DNA of 64,000 bases from Homarus americanus (GCF_018991925.1 NW_024755046.1:137001-201000); one strand, 5' to 3'. Counted from the first letter of the stretch, positions 42,263-52,825 are shown. The notes: generated from the sequence alone by a model not told the origin. Made by a program: numbers and translations.

Positions 42263-42684
42263 TGTAGTGGATTTCTCCCCTACAAACGCTGTTTGTCGCT
42301 GAGTAGCCGACCCCGCGAATTCCCCAGTGTATTCCTCGTGGTCTAGGTCAACCAGCACCGCCATACATCACGGAGGTCAACTATTAAGCCACGCCTACCT
42401 CCGCTATATAAGACCTGACCTAATGGTGACCTAGCTCTCTCTTTCGACCTACACCAACCAGCAAGCAACACTTCCTCCTCCTCCTGCCTGGCGGTCCTCG
42501 CTCCCGCCGGTGAGCATGGCGACCCAAAAGCTGGTCCTCCTCTGAGCGCCCTCACCAACCAGCTACATCATGCTTGTAACCACGCTGCCACTTCCCAGCA
42601 CCAAGCTGCATTGTGCATCCAATACAACATGTATACAGAGAGCACATTGTGAGTTTCCTTTCTCCATCCCATCCCATCCCCACA
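42263..42684 (+). repeat. 3' LTR of the short LTR element
   Basis: Matches the 5' LTR over its whole length apart from small gaps and about 10% substitutions, implying that insertion was not recent. Confidence 0.88.
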
Positions 42685-42688
42685 AAGT

Positions 42689-43278
<590 letters not shown>

Positions 43279-43317
43279 CATGTAGATCCACAATGAAAAC
43301 GTGGATAAGATAAATCT

Positions 43318-44031
43318 TGATAAAATCACACGGGAAAAGGGAAACAACGGAGCACCTTGGGAAAAAAGCTTAGAAGTATTTAAATCATCTTGTGTCACAG
43401 AAAGACTTCTGGTTGAAGCTAGTTTGATTAAGGAATTAAAATCAATAAACCTTTGTTTATGGTCAGTTCAAAACTGATAATATGTTATGTAAATTTATTT
43501 GTCAGTGGCCCAAGGTTAAAAGTGTTTTGAAAACCTTTGATCTAGATCAGGGGTCACCAAACTTTTTTCACAGTGGGCCGGATAACTGAAAGAATGACGA
43601 GCGCGGGCCGCATAATCATTCTGTTCAATACTTGCAAGCCAGAACGAAAGCCATGGAAACCATGGTAACGTCAGAGCGTAGGCGGAGCTACCACGGCGGG
43701 CCTGTTGAACTGACGTCGCGGGCCGGATTCGGCCCGCGGGCCGTAGTTTGGTGACCCCTGATCTAGATGTATGATAGTTATTTAGTGGGTCCCTTATTTT
43801 TGACCTGACCTGACTAGTCACGTCACCCCCTTCTCTTAAGCTCTTCAACGTGTGTGTTGGTGTGGGGATTAGTGGATGACATCATTATGACCTGACCTCA
43901 TGTTTAATAAGGTCACCCTGTATATTTAAGCCTCTCTCTGTCCATGTAATCCAATTGCCTCTGAAGATGTCTTGAATAAAGACTAAAGCTAAGGTGCTCC
44001 GTTGTTTCCCTTTTCCCGTGTGATTTTATCA
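43318..44031. mobile_element. TA-flanked element with 41-bp perfect inverted termini
   Basis: TGATAAAATCACACGGGAAA begins a 41-bp segment at 43318-43358 that is present as an exact inverted copy at 43991-44031. Arrays of (TA)n lie outside both ends. The body contains a module CTCTGAAGATGTCTTGAATA with AAAGACTAAAGC (43973-43990), similar in layout to the CTGAAGATGTG modules elsewhere. A hAT MITE is nested at 43548-43760. A diverged relative of 43780-43990 occurs at 63240-63420. The family is unknown to me. Confidence 0.65.
43548..43760. mobile_element. hAT MITE (213 bp), intact termini
   Basis: The ends are perfect 16-bp inverted repeats, CAGGGGTCACCAAACT, flanked by a perfect 8-bp target duplication, atctagat (43540-43547 and 43761-43768). 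The interior is GC-rich and partly palindromic (GCGGGCCGGATTCGGCCCGC). It has no coding capacity. Confidence 0.95.
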
Positions 44032-44156
<125 letters not shown>

Positions 44157-44159
44157 GTA

Positions 44160-45117
44160 GGGGTATCGAGATATTAATGTTGTCTAGCACTCAGGATGGA
44201 AGGAAACTCTAATGTGGTTTTCTTGTATAATATATAAGTTATATGATAGACAGTCTGGTGCTGGAGGTGCCGTGTGGTGAGAGGCTGCACGGTAGAAGAC
44301 GTTCGGTGAGTAGCTTGTTGAAGGAGGTAGATGTGCAGGAGCTTCGTTAGAGAAGATGTTGCCTGTTGCTGGCCTCCTGGTTGAATGAAATGTTAACAGC
44401 GTGGAGCTTGCTGGAGGAGATGTTGCTTGTTCAGGAAAATGGGCAGAATGAGAGTTGGTTGGTGAGGAAGCTCAGAGAAGGACATGCTCGCTGGCGGGAG
44501 CGAGGACCGCCAGGCAGGCGGAGGAGAGGCGAGGGTCGCCAGGCAGCGGCAGAGGAGGAGGTGTTGCTTGTTCAAGAAGATTGGTCTGACTGAATCTCAA
44601 GGGAGAGACAGAGCTTATATACACCCAGCAGCGGCTATGAGTCATGGTGGGAAAACCCGAGAAGTAGCCGGTGACTAGTTCCGTTGCTAAGATACGGCGG
44701 GCATTGGAATGAGGATACGCTTGGTTGCTAGGGAAGACGGCACATTGGAATGCGATAGGCAGTTTGTAGGGGAGACGTCCACTACAATACTCCCCCTCCC
44801 CTCCAGGCGGTGTAGGAGACTTGTTGTTTGTAGAGTGGCTTAGCACATGTGAGGAAGACCGGGCGGTGCATGCCTCATGTGAGACAACGGCGATGGCGTG
44901 ATGAGCCGATCGCTGAAATACAACTGTCTAGATACACACTATCTGTGGGAGAAGGGAGAAAAAGGGTGTGTGGAGGCGATGATTGTTATGCTTCCCTCAC
45001 GACAGGTACAGGGTCGTCAGATGCGCCTGCTGGGGTGTGTGTGGGCCTGGGTCAGGAGCAGGGGCTGGGTCAGCAGAAGCGGGTTAGGGCTCGTGACAGC
45101 AGCTGGGTCCACGACAG
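44160..45117 (-). mobile_element. Relic of the same short LTR family, opposite orientation
   Basis: In - orientation, internal sequence (45117-44787) matching about 41910-42262 leads through a purine-rich tract, GGAGGGGAGGGGGAGTA, into TGTAGTGGACGTCTCCCC at 44786, the start of an LTR. It extends to near the (TA)n at 44154. The LTR has diverged strongly from the 41-42 kb copy. The 5' LTR and the start of the interior are missing: the copy is cut at 45118 by a TA-anchored module. Confidence 0.68.
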
Positions 45118-45273
45118 AGGAGGGTGAGACCAGGTCCACAATGGTCTCACCCTCCTCTGTATATATACATCTTGATTTGTATTACTCTCTCTAGTCTGTA
45201 CTCACCCCTGAAGATGTGAATTACACGAAAGCGCTTGGGAACTTCGTGTTTTCTTCTTTCCTTGTGGTTATCA

Positions 45274-45274
<1 letters not shown>
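45115..45274 (+). mobile_element. TA-anchored repeat, copy 6
   Basis: It starts with a perfect 17-bp inverted pair (AGAGGAGGGTGAGACCA and its complement, 45116-45158) around GGTCCACAA. It then continues CCCCTGAAGATGTGAATTAC, ACGAAAGCGCTTGGGAACTT and CTTGTGGTTATCAGCA up to (TA)n. It is the reverse orientation of copy 1. Confidence 0.72.

Positions 45275-45359
<85 letters not shown>
45275..45359. repeat. (TA)n array
   Basis: About 42 TA units followed by a short (TG)n. Confidence 0.99.
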
Positions 45360-45363
<4 letters not shown>

Positions 45364-45728
45364 GTGTGTGTGTACAAATCATTCCAAGTCCATTGACATA
45401 CATATTTTGTGACTGACGGGGAGGACGACTTGGGACTTGTGGAAATGTGTCTTTGAACATGATAACTAATAACATATTGTACAATTTTTCCTGTGACTTT
45501 GATTACACTGTATAGGAAATCCGTCAACTTGATTATAGGGGGATGTATCTCCCCAGGATCTATGCTCTTGTATACAATAATAATTCATGCACAAGAAATA
45601 AATTTAAAGTAAAATATTGAGTCATAGAAATATATATCGTAGTTTTGCTATATGTTCATTTTCTATCATAATTTACCCTTAAGAGATAAAGAAAATAGTT
45701 TTCTTTCTTAGAGGCGACTGGCCAGTGG

Positions 45729-45742
45729 CTACTAGATGGCAG
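45729..45742 (+). promoter_or_regulatory. CTCF-like motif upstream of FAM32A
   Basis: CTACTAGATGGCAG matches the vertebrate/insect CTCF core (CCASYAGRKGGCRS) at all but one position. It lies 90 bp upstream of the FAM32A ATG. Binding is inference. Confidence 0.3.
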
Positions 45743-45832
45743 GCCAGTCGGAAGCCTCAAACTCAAAGTAAAGTAAGGGAAACGCGCGATTTCCTCCTAC
45801 ATACTTTCCTAAGTGTAACGTAAACAAACAAG

Positions 45833-45906
45833 ATGGAGGACGAGGTGTACTTCGCTGCTAAAGGTTCTTTGAAGTTGAAAGGTGTTGATGATTCAGGATT
45901 GAAAAA
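45833..45906 (+). CDS. FAM32A: FAM32A exon 1 (coding part)
   Basis: ATG at 45833, in good context (aacaagATGG), opens MEDEVYFAAKGSLKLKGVDD then SGLK. The GSLKLKGV block is the hallmark N-terminus of FAM32A (human protein: a short acidic start, then GPLKLKGV, then a lysine run). The exon ends after two bases of codon 25 at a consensus donor, GTGAGT (45907-45912). The next exon at 56380 supplies the missing base and the lysine run. FAM32A is a nuclear protein of the C* spliceosome that helps exon ligation. The 290 bp upstream lack an obvious TATA box, as expected for a housekeeping promoter. Without splicing the frame would end at the next codon boundary (TGA), which supports use of this donor. 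Confidence 0.9.
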
Positions 45907-46175
45907 GTGAGTTAAAGTTATATAACAGTTATTGTGGGGATACCTATGGCTGTAGGTTTTTGAGCGGATTTTAATATTTTGAACACTGTCATAACCTAAA
46001 CTAACCCCCTTTGTATATCAGGAGCAGGTAAATTTTTCAAGTGGAAAACCATGGATTCTTGGTAATTATATAGGACGATAAAGGTGTAGAAAAGGGTGAG
46101 CACCAGAAGGAATTGGTTGAAAATTTTCTACACTGATATGATATTAAACACAAAAATGGAAACGACAATGCATCG

Positions 46176-46350
46176 AACCTAATATGTAGAACCTGACCTA
46201 ACATACCCAACCTATGGGTTTGTTAGGTCAGGTTCTGTTAGGTTCTATGCATTATCGTGTTAATTTATGTGTTAAACAACTTACCTTAATATTGAGGTTG
46301 ATATACATCAGCAATGGCGAGGAGGAATACGTGGAAGCGTTCACCATCAT
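46176..46350 (+). repeat. Left arm of a long inverted repeat
   Basis: The reverse complement of this arm (from ATGATGGTGAACGCTTCCA through CAACCTCAATATTAAGGTAA to AACCTGACCTAACAAACCC) matches 48779-48955 at about 90% by eye. The arms enclose 2.4 kb, including the nested LINE. Confidence 0.82.
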
Positions 46351-46806
46351 TTAGGAAAGGTCTCTTGAAAGGGATTCAGCAAGATAAACAACAAAAATTT
46401 GGACGGGAGGAGAATTGTCAAGTCGGATAGAGTAAATAAAAACATCCTAAAAAATACTTAAAATTATAATAGAAAGTTGTCGTTTCTATTAATATACTTA
46501 AAATCATCAAAACAACTGTGTAGCAAAAATCAAGAAAAGGTCCATGTGCGGTCCGACTAATTACCCAAATGTACCCAAATGTAGCCGCAATGAAGTCAAA
46601 TGATGGTCGTACAAGCGTAAATCGGGCTGTGAATCACTTCTCGATTATTATTTGGTGTCATAAAGTCACAAAAAATTGGTAAACTTAATTTAATCTGAGT
46701 TGTGTTGTGTTGTGTTAGGTTAGATTAGGTACATGCACTTGATCTATTAACTCAGATTAAATTAAGTTTACCAATTTTTTGTGACTTCGTGACACCAAAT
46801 ACTAGT

Positions 46807-46823
46807 CGAGGTTAGGTTAGGTT
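46807..46823. repeat. (TTAGG)n interstitial telomere-like motif
   Basis: Three tandem AGGTT units within the MITE; a similar run lies at 46715-46725. Confidence 0.75.
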
Positions 46824-46960
46824 AGGTACATGCACTCGATCTATTAACTCAAATTAAATTACGTTTTCCAATTTTTTTTTACTTTGTGACACCAAATACT
46901 AGTCGAGAAATGATTGGTAACCCGATTTATTCATGTAGGACCATTATTTGACTTCATTGT

Positions 46961-48329
46961 GTTCGACTGGGCTTATGCTGATATTGCAGGAGTCGTAGAC
47001 CCTCAGCAATTTGGCAACATGAAAACTTCCTCCACCACTCACTGTCTTGTCAGCTTTCTCGATTACATATACCGCCATCTCGAGAAACGAAAAACGTCTG
47101 TAGCTGTCGCCTTCATTGATTTCACTAAAGCGTTAAACCTAGTCGACCACAATATAATCATCAACAAAGCTATTGACCTCGGCTTCGGAGAAGTCTTATA
47201 CCATGGCTTACAGACTTCCTCAGTGACCGACGCCAAGCTGTACGCTCGAGGGGCTGTCTCCACCTTTCAGTCACTCACCTGTGGCGTCCCCAAGGCACCA
47301 AGATGGGACCACTCTGCTTCCTTATGCTCATCAATGATGCCCTAAGAGAAACCCCTGCTCGCTGGAAATATGTCGACAACTCCACCATTGGGATCAGCGT
47401 CAACAATTCTGCTCCCAACTATACCGCCCTTCAGGATTTATTGAACAGTCTCCAAAACTGGGCCACCAACAACCATGTCACCATCAACCATACGAAGACC
47501 ATGGTTATGCACATCAACCTCTCCTCCGACATTGTCCCACCTCCTTCCATTACTCTAGGCCCGAACACACTCCAGGTTGTAGATTCCACGAAGCTCCTCG
47601 GCGTCACCATAGACAACAAACTAAATTGGAAACCACACACGTCAGTGAAGTTGTCAAATCCTCCAGTTTCCGTCTCCACCTCCTCCGCCGACTCAAGTCC
47701 CTCGGAGTTCCTGCACCCGAGCTCCTCAGTGTTTACACAACATTCATACTTCCCAAGCTCACCTATGCCTCCCCCACCTGGTCTTCCTCCCTAAATGCCA
47801 CACAACGTAAACACCTAGAAAAAGTGCAAAAGAGGGCATGCAAGATTATTCTCTCCCTTCCTACTCCACATATCAAGAAGCGCTCAACACACTGACCCTT
47901 TCGACTCTCACTGACCATCACCACGACCTCATCTGCAAATTTGGTAAGAAGTTTCTACACCATCCTCGACACCGGCTCCTACTACCACCTGAGATCCCTA
48001 GTCCGAGAATTGCTGTTCGACACCACAACCGCATCCAGCCCATACGTGCACGAACTGATCGCTATAAGAACAGCCCAGTCCCAACCATTGTAAAAATTAT
48101 CAATAACTTGTAATAAACCAGTGTATTCACTCCCAGTAAACACTACTCCTTGCACTGTCACTATGTTGAAATGAACTGTAGTTTGAGCTTTTCCCCATCT
48201 AGTTATTATATGTCTTATTTGTGTCACTTATGTTACTTGTATAGTATTTGTAATTCGAAACCCATTCCCCAAATATGTAACTGTATATTTCCAGCCTTCT
48301 GGCTGCCAAGCTCTTTCAATAAACCGTTA

Positions 48330-48360
<31 letters not shown>
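46961..48360 (+). mobile_element. 5'-truncated LINE with (TTA)n tail inserted in the MITE
   Basis: The insert begins within the reverse transcriptase and ends with CAATAAACCGTTAATTATTA and (TTA)n at 48328-48360. A related 3' end is at 58358-58559. It splits the MITE between CTTCATTG and CATTTGGG, with about six bases of the target apparently lost. Confidence 0.85.
46965..48113 (+). pseudogene. LINE reverse transcriptase C-half (frameshifted)
   Basis: VDPQQFGNMKTSSTTHCLVS, then VAVAFIDFTKALNLVDHNII (motif A, with the usual KAFDxV changed to KALNLV, losing an Asp), then SLTCGVPK. A frameshift near 47300 follows. Motif C reads WKYVDNSTIGI in place of YADD, so catalysis is lost. Next come INHTKTMVMHINLSSD, STKLLGVTIDNKLNWK, a frameshift near 47640, and then YTTFILPKLTYASPTWSSSL and TQRKHLEKVQKRACKIILSL. 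After another frameshift the end is IQPIRARTDRYKNSPVPTIV, with a stop at 48111-48113. Confidence 0.85.
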
Positions 48361-48361
<1 letters not shown>

Positions 48362-48639
48362 ATTTGGGTAATTAGTCGAACCCTCCATGTGGGATAAATG
48401 TCACCAGGGATTCGAATATTCAGTCATACATGGTTAGATACAGAAAAAAAATCCTCTATAACGTTTCCGTCGGAAGTTTATAGTTTTCGAGATAATTGAA
48501 AATTTTTATTTAGCCATTTAGTGGTAATTTTATTTTTACGTCTTGTGTGCGAATCAGCGTTAGTATTTATGTGACGTAACACCCGAGCGCCAATGAGAGT
48601 ACCTTTCGATTCCCGCTCAGGGTGTGGAGGGTGTACCTT

Positions 48640-48775
48640 GGCTGACTAGCGGGTTATTCACCGTTGTTTTTGAGACTGAGGCAGCAGCCATAGATATTTT
48701 TAGAGCTCACGGTGTTCTTGCATCGTCAGTAAAGTGTCCACAATGTAAACCAGTGTGTCAGTCACGTTTCCTATA
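48640..48775 (+). pseudogene. ISXO2/Merlin-like transposase N-terminal fragment, copy 1
   Basis: The + strand reads FETEAAAIDIFRAHGVLASS then VKCPQCKPVCQSR. The same motif order, (Y/F)RSHGVLPTSVKCPKC, is seen on the - strand at 49264-49560. The Cys-x2-Cys knuckle after a short helix resembles the N-terminal zinc ribbon of ISXO2-like (Merlin) transposases. No catalytic part is found. It lies directly inside the right arm of the long inverted repeat. Confidence 0.38.
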
Positions 48776-48778
48776 AAT

Positions 48779-48955
48779 GATGGTGAACGCTTCCATGAAT
48801 TCCTCCTCGCCATTGCTGATTTATATTAACCTCAATATTAAGGTAAATTGTTTAACAGATAAATTAACACGATAATGCATAGAACCTAATAGAACCTAAC
48901 CTAACATACCCAACCTATGGGTGTGTTAGGTCAGGTTATATCAGGTTCATTTGTA
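48779..48955 (-). repeat. Right arm of the long inverted repeat
   Basis: Inverse partner of 46176-46350. It carries the block CTCCTCGCCATTGCTGAT and ends in telomere-like AACCTAACCTAACATACCC. Confidence 0.82.
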
Positions 48956-49176
48956 TTAGTGCACACAACTCTGTTAGAAAGTAAAAACTATGTTTTTCTA
49001 TTGTATTTTTGTGTGTTTTGATGGGTTCCTACCTTGATGTCTGTCAGAAATTGCCTGTTTTTTAGTTATCGGGTGTTTTGGGTGGGGTGTTTTCCGACAA
49101 AAATCATGGCCAAGCAAATACAAAATAGACCAAAAAAAAACATGGGAAAAACATATACACCGGACCTTTTTTGGAT

Positions 49177-49233
49177 GACCTAACCTAATCTGACCTGACC
49201 TAACCTGACCTAACCTGACCTAACCTAACCGAA
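49177..49233. repeat. (CCTAA/CCTGA)n telomere-like tract
   Basis: Alternating CCTAA and CCTGA pentamers over 57 bp. Confidence 0.88.
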
Positions 49234-49263
49234 CTCTCACCATATGATGGAATCACTTATTTC

Positions 49264-49545
49264 TTACCTTATTGGCCTGGTTCTGGTTCCTTTGTAATCT
49301 CTGACGGTGTACGAACACCAATGTCTCTTCTTTCTTTTAGGAATAAGGAATGAGTTACTACAATGCCAACTATGTTGGTCTTGATGATATATACACTCGT
49401 TCTTACACTTAGGACACTTTACTGATGTTGGGAGAACACCATGAGATCTATAAATGCTATAGTTTCTTCGTTTTTTCCCCAAAGTGCTCAATCAGCTCCA
49501 TATAATTGAAGTGACACCCATCACAGACTTCCATGGTCAGAAACG
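49264..49545 (-). pseudogene. ISXO2/Merlin-like transposase N-terminal fragment, copy 2
   Basis: Reading down from about 49545: NYMELIEHFGEKT, a frameshift near 49470, then SIYRSHGVLPTSVKCPKCKN, ECIYHQDQHSWHCSN and KRHWCSYTVRDYKGT. Two Cys pairs (CPKC and a later WHC/HWC) plus the closing DYKGT resemble the ISXO2 zinc ribbon, which ends in a G-T-F/W-type block before the catalytic domain. The reading then stops. The DDE domain is not visible in the following DNA. Confidence 0.42.
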
Positions 49546-49560
49546 AATTTGAATTAAGAA

Positions 49561-50605
49561 ATATGAGACCCAAAATCGCAATCGAATCTGATTGGGCAAA
49601 AAATACCGCAAATTAAACCACAATTCATATAAATTGGTGGCAAAAAAATACACTTTTCATTGGCCGCGTGACGTGTACAGGAACGCATGCGCATGATGAT
49701 TTATGAAGGAAACACAGTGTGGGAGGTCCGGTAGGCGATAATGGCAGAAGATTAATGGAAGAAAATAGAGAAATATCTGACATGCGCTGTCTCCGTTATT
49801 ATACATTTGTGACGGTAATGTACTGGAAGAAAATTATCTTAAAATTAGACGCCTTATTCGAATATGATAAAAGATTTGGGTTTGGAAAGTTGTGTGCACT
49901 AATACAAAAATACCAAAATTGGATGTTTTAAACATAAACGTAAGTTAACATTTATGGGTATGAAAAACAGACCTCACCAAACAAACCTACCTAACATTAC
50001 CTAACTTCCTTACCTGGGGGCTCCGCCCCCCCGGACCCCCGGTATATTAAATAGAAAGAACTTACTGTGATATGGTGATATTTGAGGCATTTTCTGGACT
50101 TGAGATGATATGGCTGCATAGACGCTATGCACCCTGGGCGGCAGATTGATTTGCTGTGTTGGCAGGTTCCACAATAAATGGTTATCATATCAGAACTCAG
50201 TCTCCATGTAAAGGAACAATTGAAGGGTCTCGTTGTCTTTACCCCTAAATTCACAAATTATGTCCATGTAAGATCGGCAACAACCTTCACACGACATGCT
50301 GAAAAACAAGCTGCCCCAGGCGAGGAAAAGCCCCTCAGCAGATCGTGGCCTCATTACTGCCTGCAAGATAAACTAGTTAGCGCCTAGGTGCCTAATTATC
50401 TATGAAACGAACAATTTCCACAATAAATGATCATCATATCAGAACTCACTGATGAAAATATTGTAATAAAATAAACTAATAAAAATAACACGCTCATGGG
50501 TTAGTCCTTTATATTAACCGGATTGGGTTTTTTGTTGAGGAATGTGTTTTACTGATGGTTTAGACAATGTTATGACACTTTTCTTTAATGATGTTTCTCT
50601 CGCAA
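49561..50605. other. Intronic sequence with short internal duplication
   Basis: TTCCACAATAAATGGTTATC-ATATCAGAACTCA (50167) recurs diverged at 50416 (TTCCACAATAAATGATCATC...). Frames on both strands at 49997-50387 show no family motif. GCCCCCCCGGACCCCC is a short GC-rich run at 50024. Confidence 0.5.
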
Positions 50606-50609
50606 ATGA

Positions 50610-50711
50610 CTGGGTTAGGGTGCTGCTGGCAGTAACCCCGCGCACGGGGATAAATCAAGTAAAAAACAACTTCCAAAAATAATGGAACGCCACCCGGGGC
50701 CTAAGGGTTAA
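50610..50711. mobile_element. TTAA-type (piggyBac-like) MITE fragment, copy 1
   Basis: GTTAGGGTGCTGCTGGCAGT near 50611 and CACCCGGGGCCTAAGGG ending at 50708 match the MITE at 60194-60361. The right end is followed by TTAA (50709-50712). The left terminus is lost. Confidence 0.65.
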
Positions 50712-50712
50712 A

Positions 50713-52106
50713 TATACCAGGGGATCCAGGATGTGCGGACCCCCCCGGTTAGGAGGTTAGGTTAGATAATTTTAAGTCATTTGCGAAGGAAGCATCATAG
50801 AAGAAAAGTGTCTTAACATTCGTCTTTTGGTAAATTTTTACTTTTAAGACATGAGTCCCTAGGGGTTGACCAATATGTTTTTCCAGTGTATTTTGATGTG
50901 TTTTAAATGAATCTGACCTTCATTTTTGGCGGAAATTTCTCGTTTTTGCCCCCCACAATTATGGGGAGAGCCTGAGAAATCGGAGTTTTTTGGGTGGGGG
51001 AAAAAACGAAGACGAGTCATCTAACGTAACAAAACCTAACCTAACCCCCGGTAGGCCTAGCTTAAGCTAACCTAAATGTTTCAGTAGTTTAAAACTTTGG
51101 GGTGCGCCATGTCCGAAAGTACAATACCTTAGTTAGAAGTGGAAGGACCAGGGATACATAAGAATTGGATAGAATGATCGTCTTTCTCGTAAAACTCAGC
51201 AATAAACTTAAAATAATTGTAGGAGCACAAATGACAACTAACCTCCACCACGGCCATTGTGAGACTGGTCAATGAAATTAAAATTGTACCCAGGATGCGT
51301 CCTTTGAAAAAATCAAATGTGATTGCTCAAAAAAAATTCCCGTGATGATATCGATACATTATTGGTCACGACTGGATGACATCAGTCAATATTTCCTTGC
51401 TGAGGCGAAGACTGAAAACTACGTGCCACTTTTATTTATTTCCGCCTGGTATATATGGGGTTCAAAATGCTCAGAATAGGGAGATCTAAATGTTTCAGTA
51501 GTTTATAACTTTTGGGCACGCTGTGTCCTAAAGTAAAATAACACCTGTACCATCTTTGTATTGTAGTGCACCGTTCTAACTCTCGGTGCTAGAAATATGT
51601 TTTTTTCTGAATGTTTAGACAATTCTAAGACATTTTTCGTCTATGACATTTTCATTGGAAATTAAGGATAACCAAGATGTTATTTTTCCAATTTTATTAT
51701 CCTTTGTATGTCACAAGTCGCCCCTATTCCTTGTTTATGTCAGGCGGAGAAGCTCTTTCCTCCCTCAGTTCCTGCTCCCATGTGCTCTTTTGTTCGCTTC
51801 TTCTTCTACAGCGCATGTGTGTGGGTGGTGTGGAAGTTCTTATTGGCTAGTGGAAGTAGAGGGTGAGGGTAACGTTATTTTTGGGGAGTGCAGGGCGAGG
51901 GGAGACTTATTATTGGGGAAGAGCTCTTTGTCTTCGCCAATGAGCAATGTGTGGGTGCGTTGGGAGGGAAATTATTAATTTCAGTACCAGATTTGGCTGA
52001 ACAGGTGGAAAATCTGTGCAGACATTGTCAACGCAATTATTTTAGTCTCTTGCCGAGTTCCATCAGAGAAATACTGAGGCCTTTGCATTTTAAAAAACAC
52101 ACGGTG
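50713..52106. other. Intronic sequence, no gene assigned
   Basis: Short frames at 51643-51978 and 51888-52157 are less repetitive than their surroundings and include ENLCRHCQRNYFSLLPSSIR, but I cannot link them to a family. TAAATGTTTCAGTAGTTTA occurs at 51072 and again at 51488. Confidence 0.4.
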
Positions 52107-52108
52107 TA

Positions 52109-52809
52109 CAGTCAACCCTCACATTACGCGGTCCCGCATTCCGCGTTTCACCGTTAACGCGGTGCCCTGTCGGAACCTAACATGCTCACATTCCGTGGTG
52201 CGTTTACCCCATTACGCGGAGAGCGGCTGGCAAGCCGCGCCATTTTTGGATCCAAACCTCCCGCCATCCGCCATGTTGTGTAAGCTGCGCGAAAATGGTG
52301 CGCACAAGGTCGCCCAGTCATCAAAACATTACCAGTTCTTCACCCGCCACCCACTACAGCCGGCCCAAGTCAGTGATAGTGATAATTATAGTGAGGATAT
52401 GGACTTATATGAACTTTGGGGGGTTTGACAAAGAGGCCCTGCAAGCCTCTGTGGTGGATAGTGATACAATTGATACAAGTGATACAGGTGAGGGCCAATA
52501 ATCTGCCCTCTGCCTCGGAACCAACCGCCCATCCCCGTGTGCCCAGCCATCTTTTCTACTAATGTAAGTGTTAAAAAACCTAATATTATTGATATTTCTC
52601 TTAATTATTAATTGTGTGTGCATGCCATCATAAAGTTAAGATAATATTTTTACTACAACATAGTTGTGTGTCGTCAAAAAGTGGAGTTTGGGGGTCGGCC
52701 TGGACTCTATTTCAATTAATCCCATATGTTATGTTATTCACTTTACGCGTTCCTCACTTTCCGCGGTACCCTCCGGGTTACATTAACCGCGTAAAGTGAG
52801 GGTTAACTG
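52109..52809. mobile_element. Tigger/pogo-type MITE A (701 bp)
   Basis: The ends CAGTCAACCCTCACATTACG and, inverted, CAGTTAACCCTCACTTTACG lie between TA dinucleotides (52107-52108 and 52810-52811), the target of Tc1/mariner/pogo elements. The interior shares TTAATTATTAATTGTGTGTG and GATAATATTTTTACTACAAC blocks with MITE C in opposite orientation. Residual codons of a transposase C-terminus (EGQ-stop near 52501) are present. Confidence 0.88.
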
Positions 52810-52825
52810 TACAGTATTACCGAAC

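Larger units (their letters stand above)
41104..42684 (+). mobile_element. Complete short non-autonomous LTR retrotransposon
   Basis: Two LTRs, 41104-41558 (455 bp) and 42263-42684 (422 bp), surround a 704-bp interior. Both start TG-AGTGGATTTCTCCCC and end in CA. The first is followed by AATGGTGACCCCCGGAG, a plausible primer-binding site (TGGTGACC), and the second is preceded by a purine tract, GGAGGGAAGGGGGGAGTAC. A 4-bp duplication, aagt, flanks the element (41100-41103 and 42685-42688). The interior has only a short gag-like start (MEDWLIRTEAALIGST, 41633) and proline-rich sequence, with no pol. It would depend on enzymes of an autonomous relative. Confidence 0.88.
46551..48384. mobile_element. 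MITE-like palindromic element split by a LINE
   Basis: The left terminus, GGTCCGACTAATTACCCAAA (46552), is mirrored by CATTTGGGTAATTAGTCGAA at 48361-48382. Inside are inverted blocks ACACCAAATACTAGTCGAG and TTAAATTAAGTTTACCAATT. The sequence ATTTGACTTCATTG at 46946-46959 should continue into CGGCTACATTTGGG, but a LINE intervenes (46961-48360). Relatives are at 12505-12730. Confidence 0.72.

Noticed and set aside
49177..49233. Telomere or chromosome end
   Set aside because: CCTAA/CCTGA runs here and at 850, 21306 and 46807 are tens of bases long and surrounded by ordinary sequence.
51643..52157. Possible decayed gene with Cys-rich segment (CRHCQRNYF)
   Set aside because: Two overlapping frames need several shifts to join and match no family I can name; kept only as an unassigned stretch.
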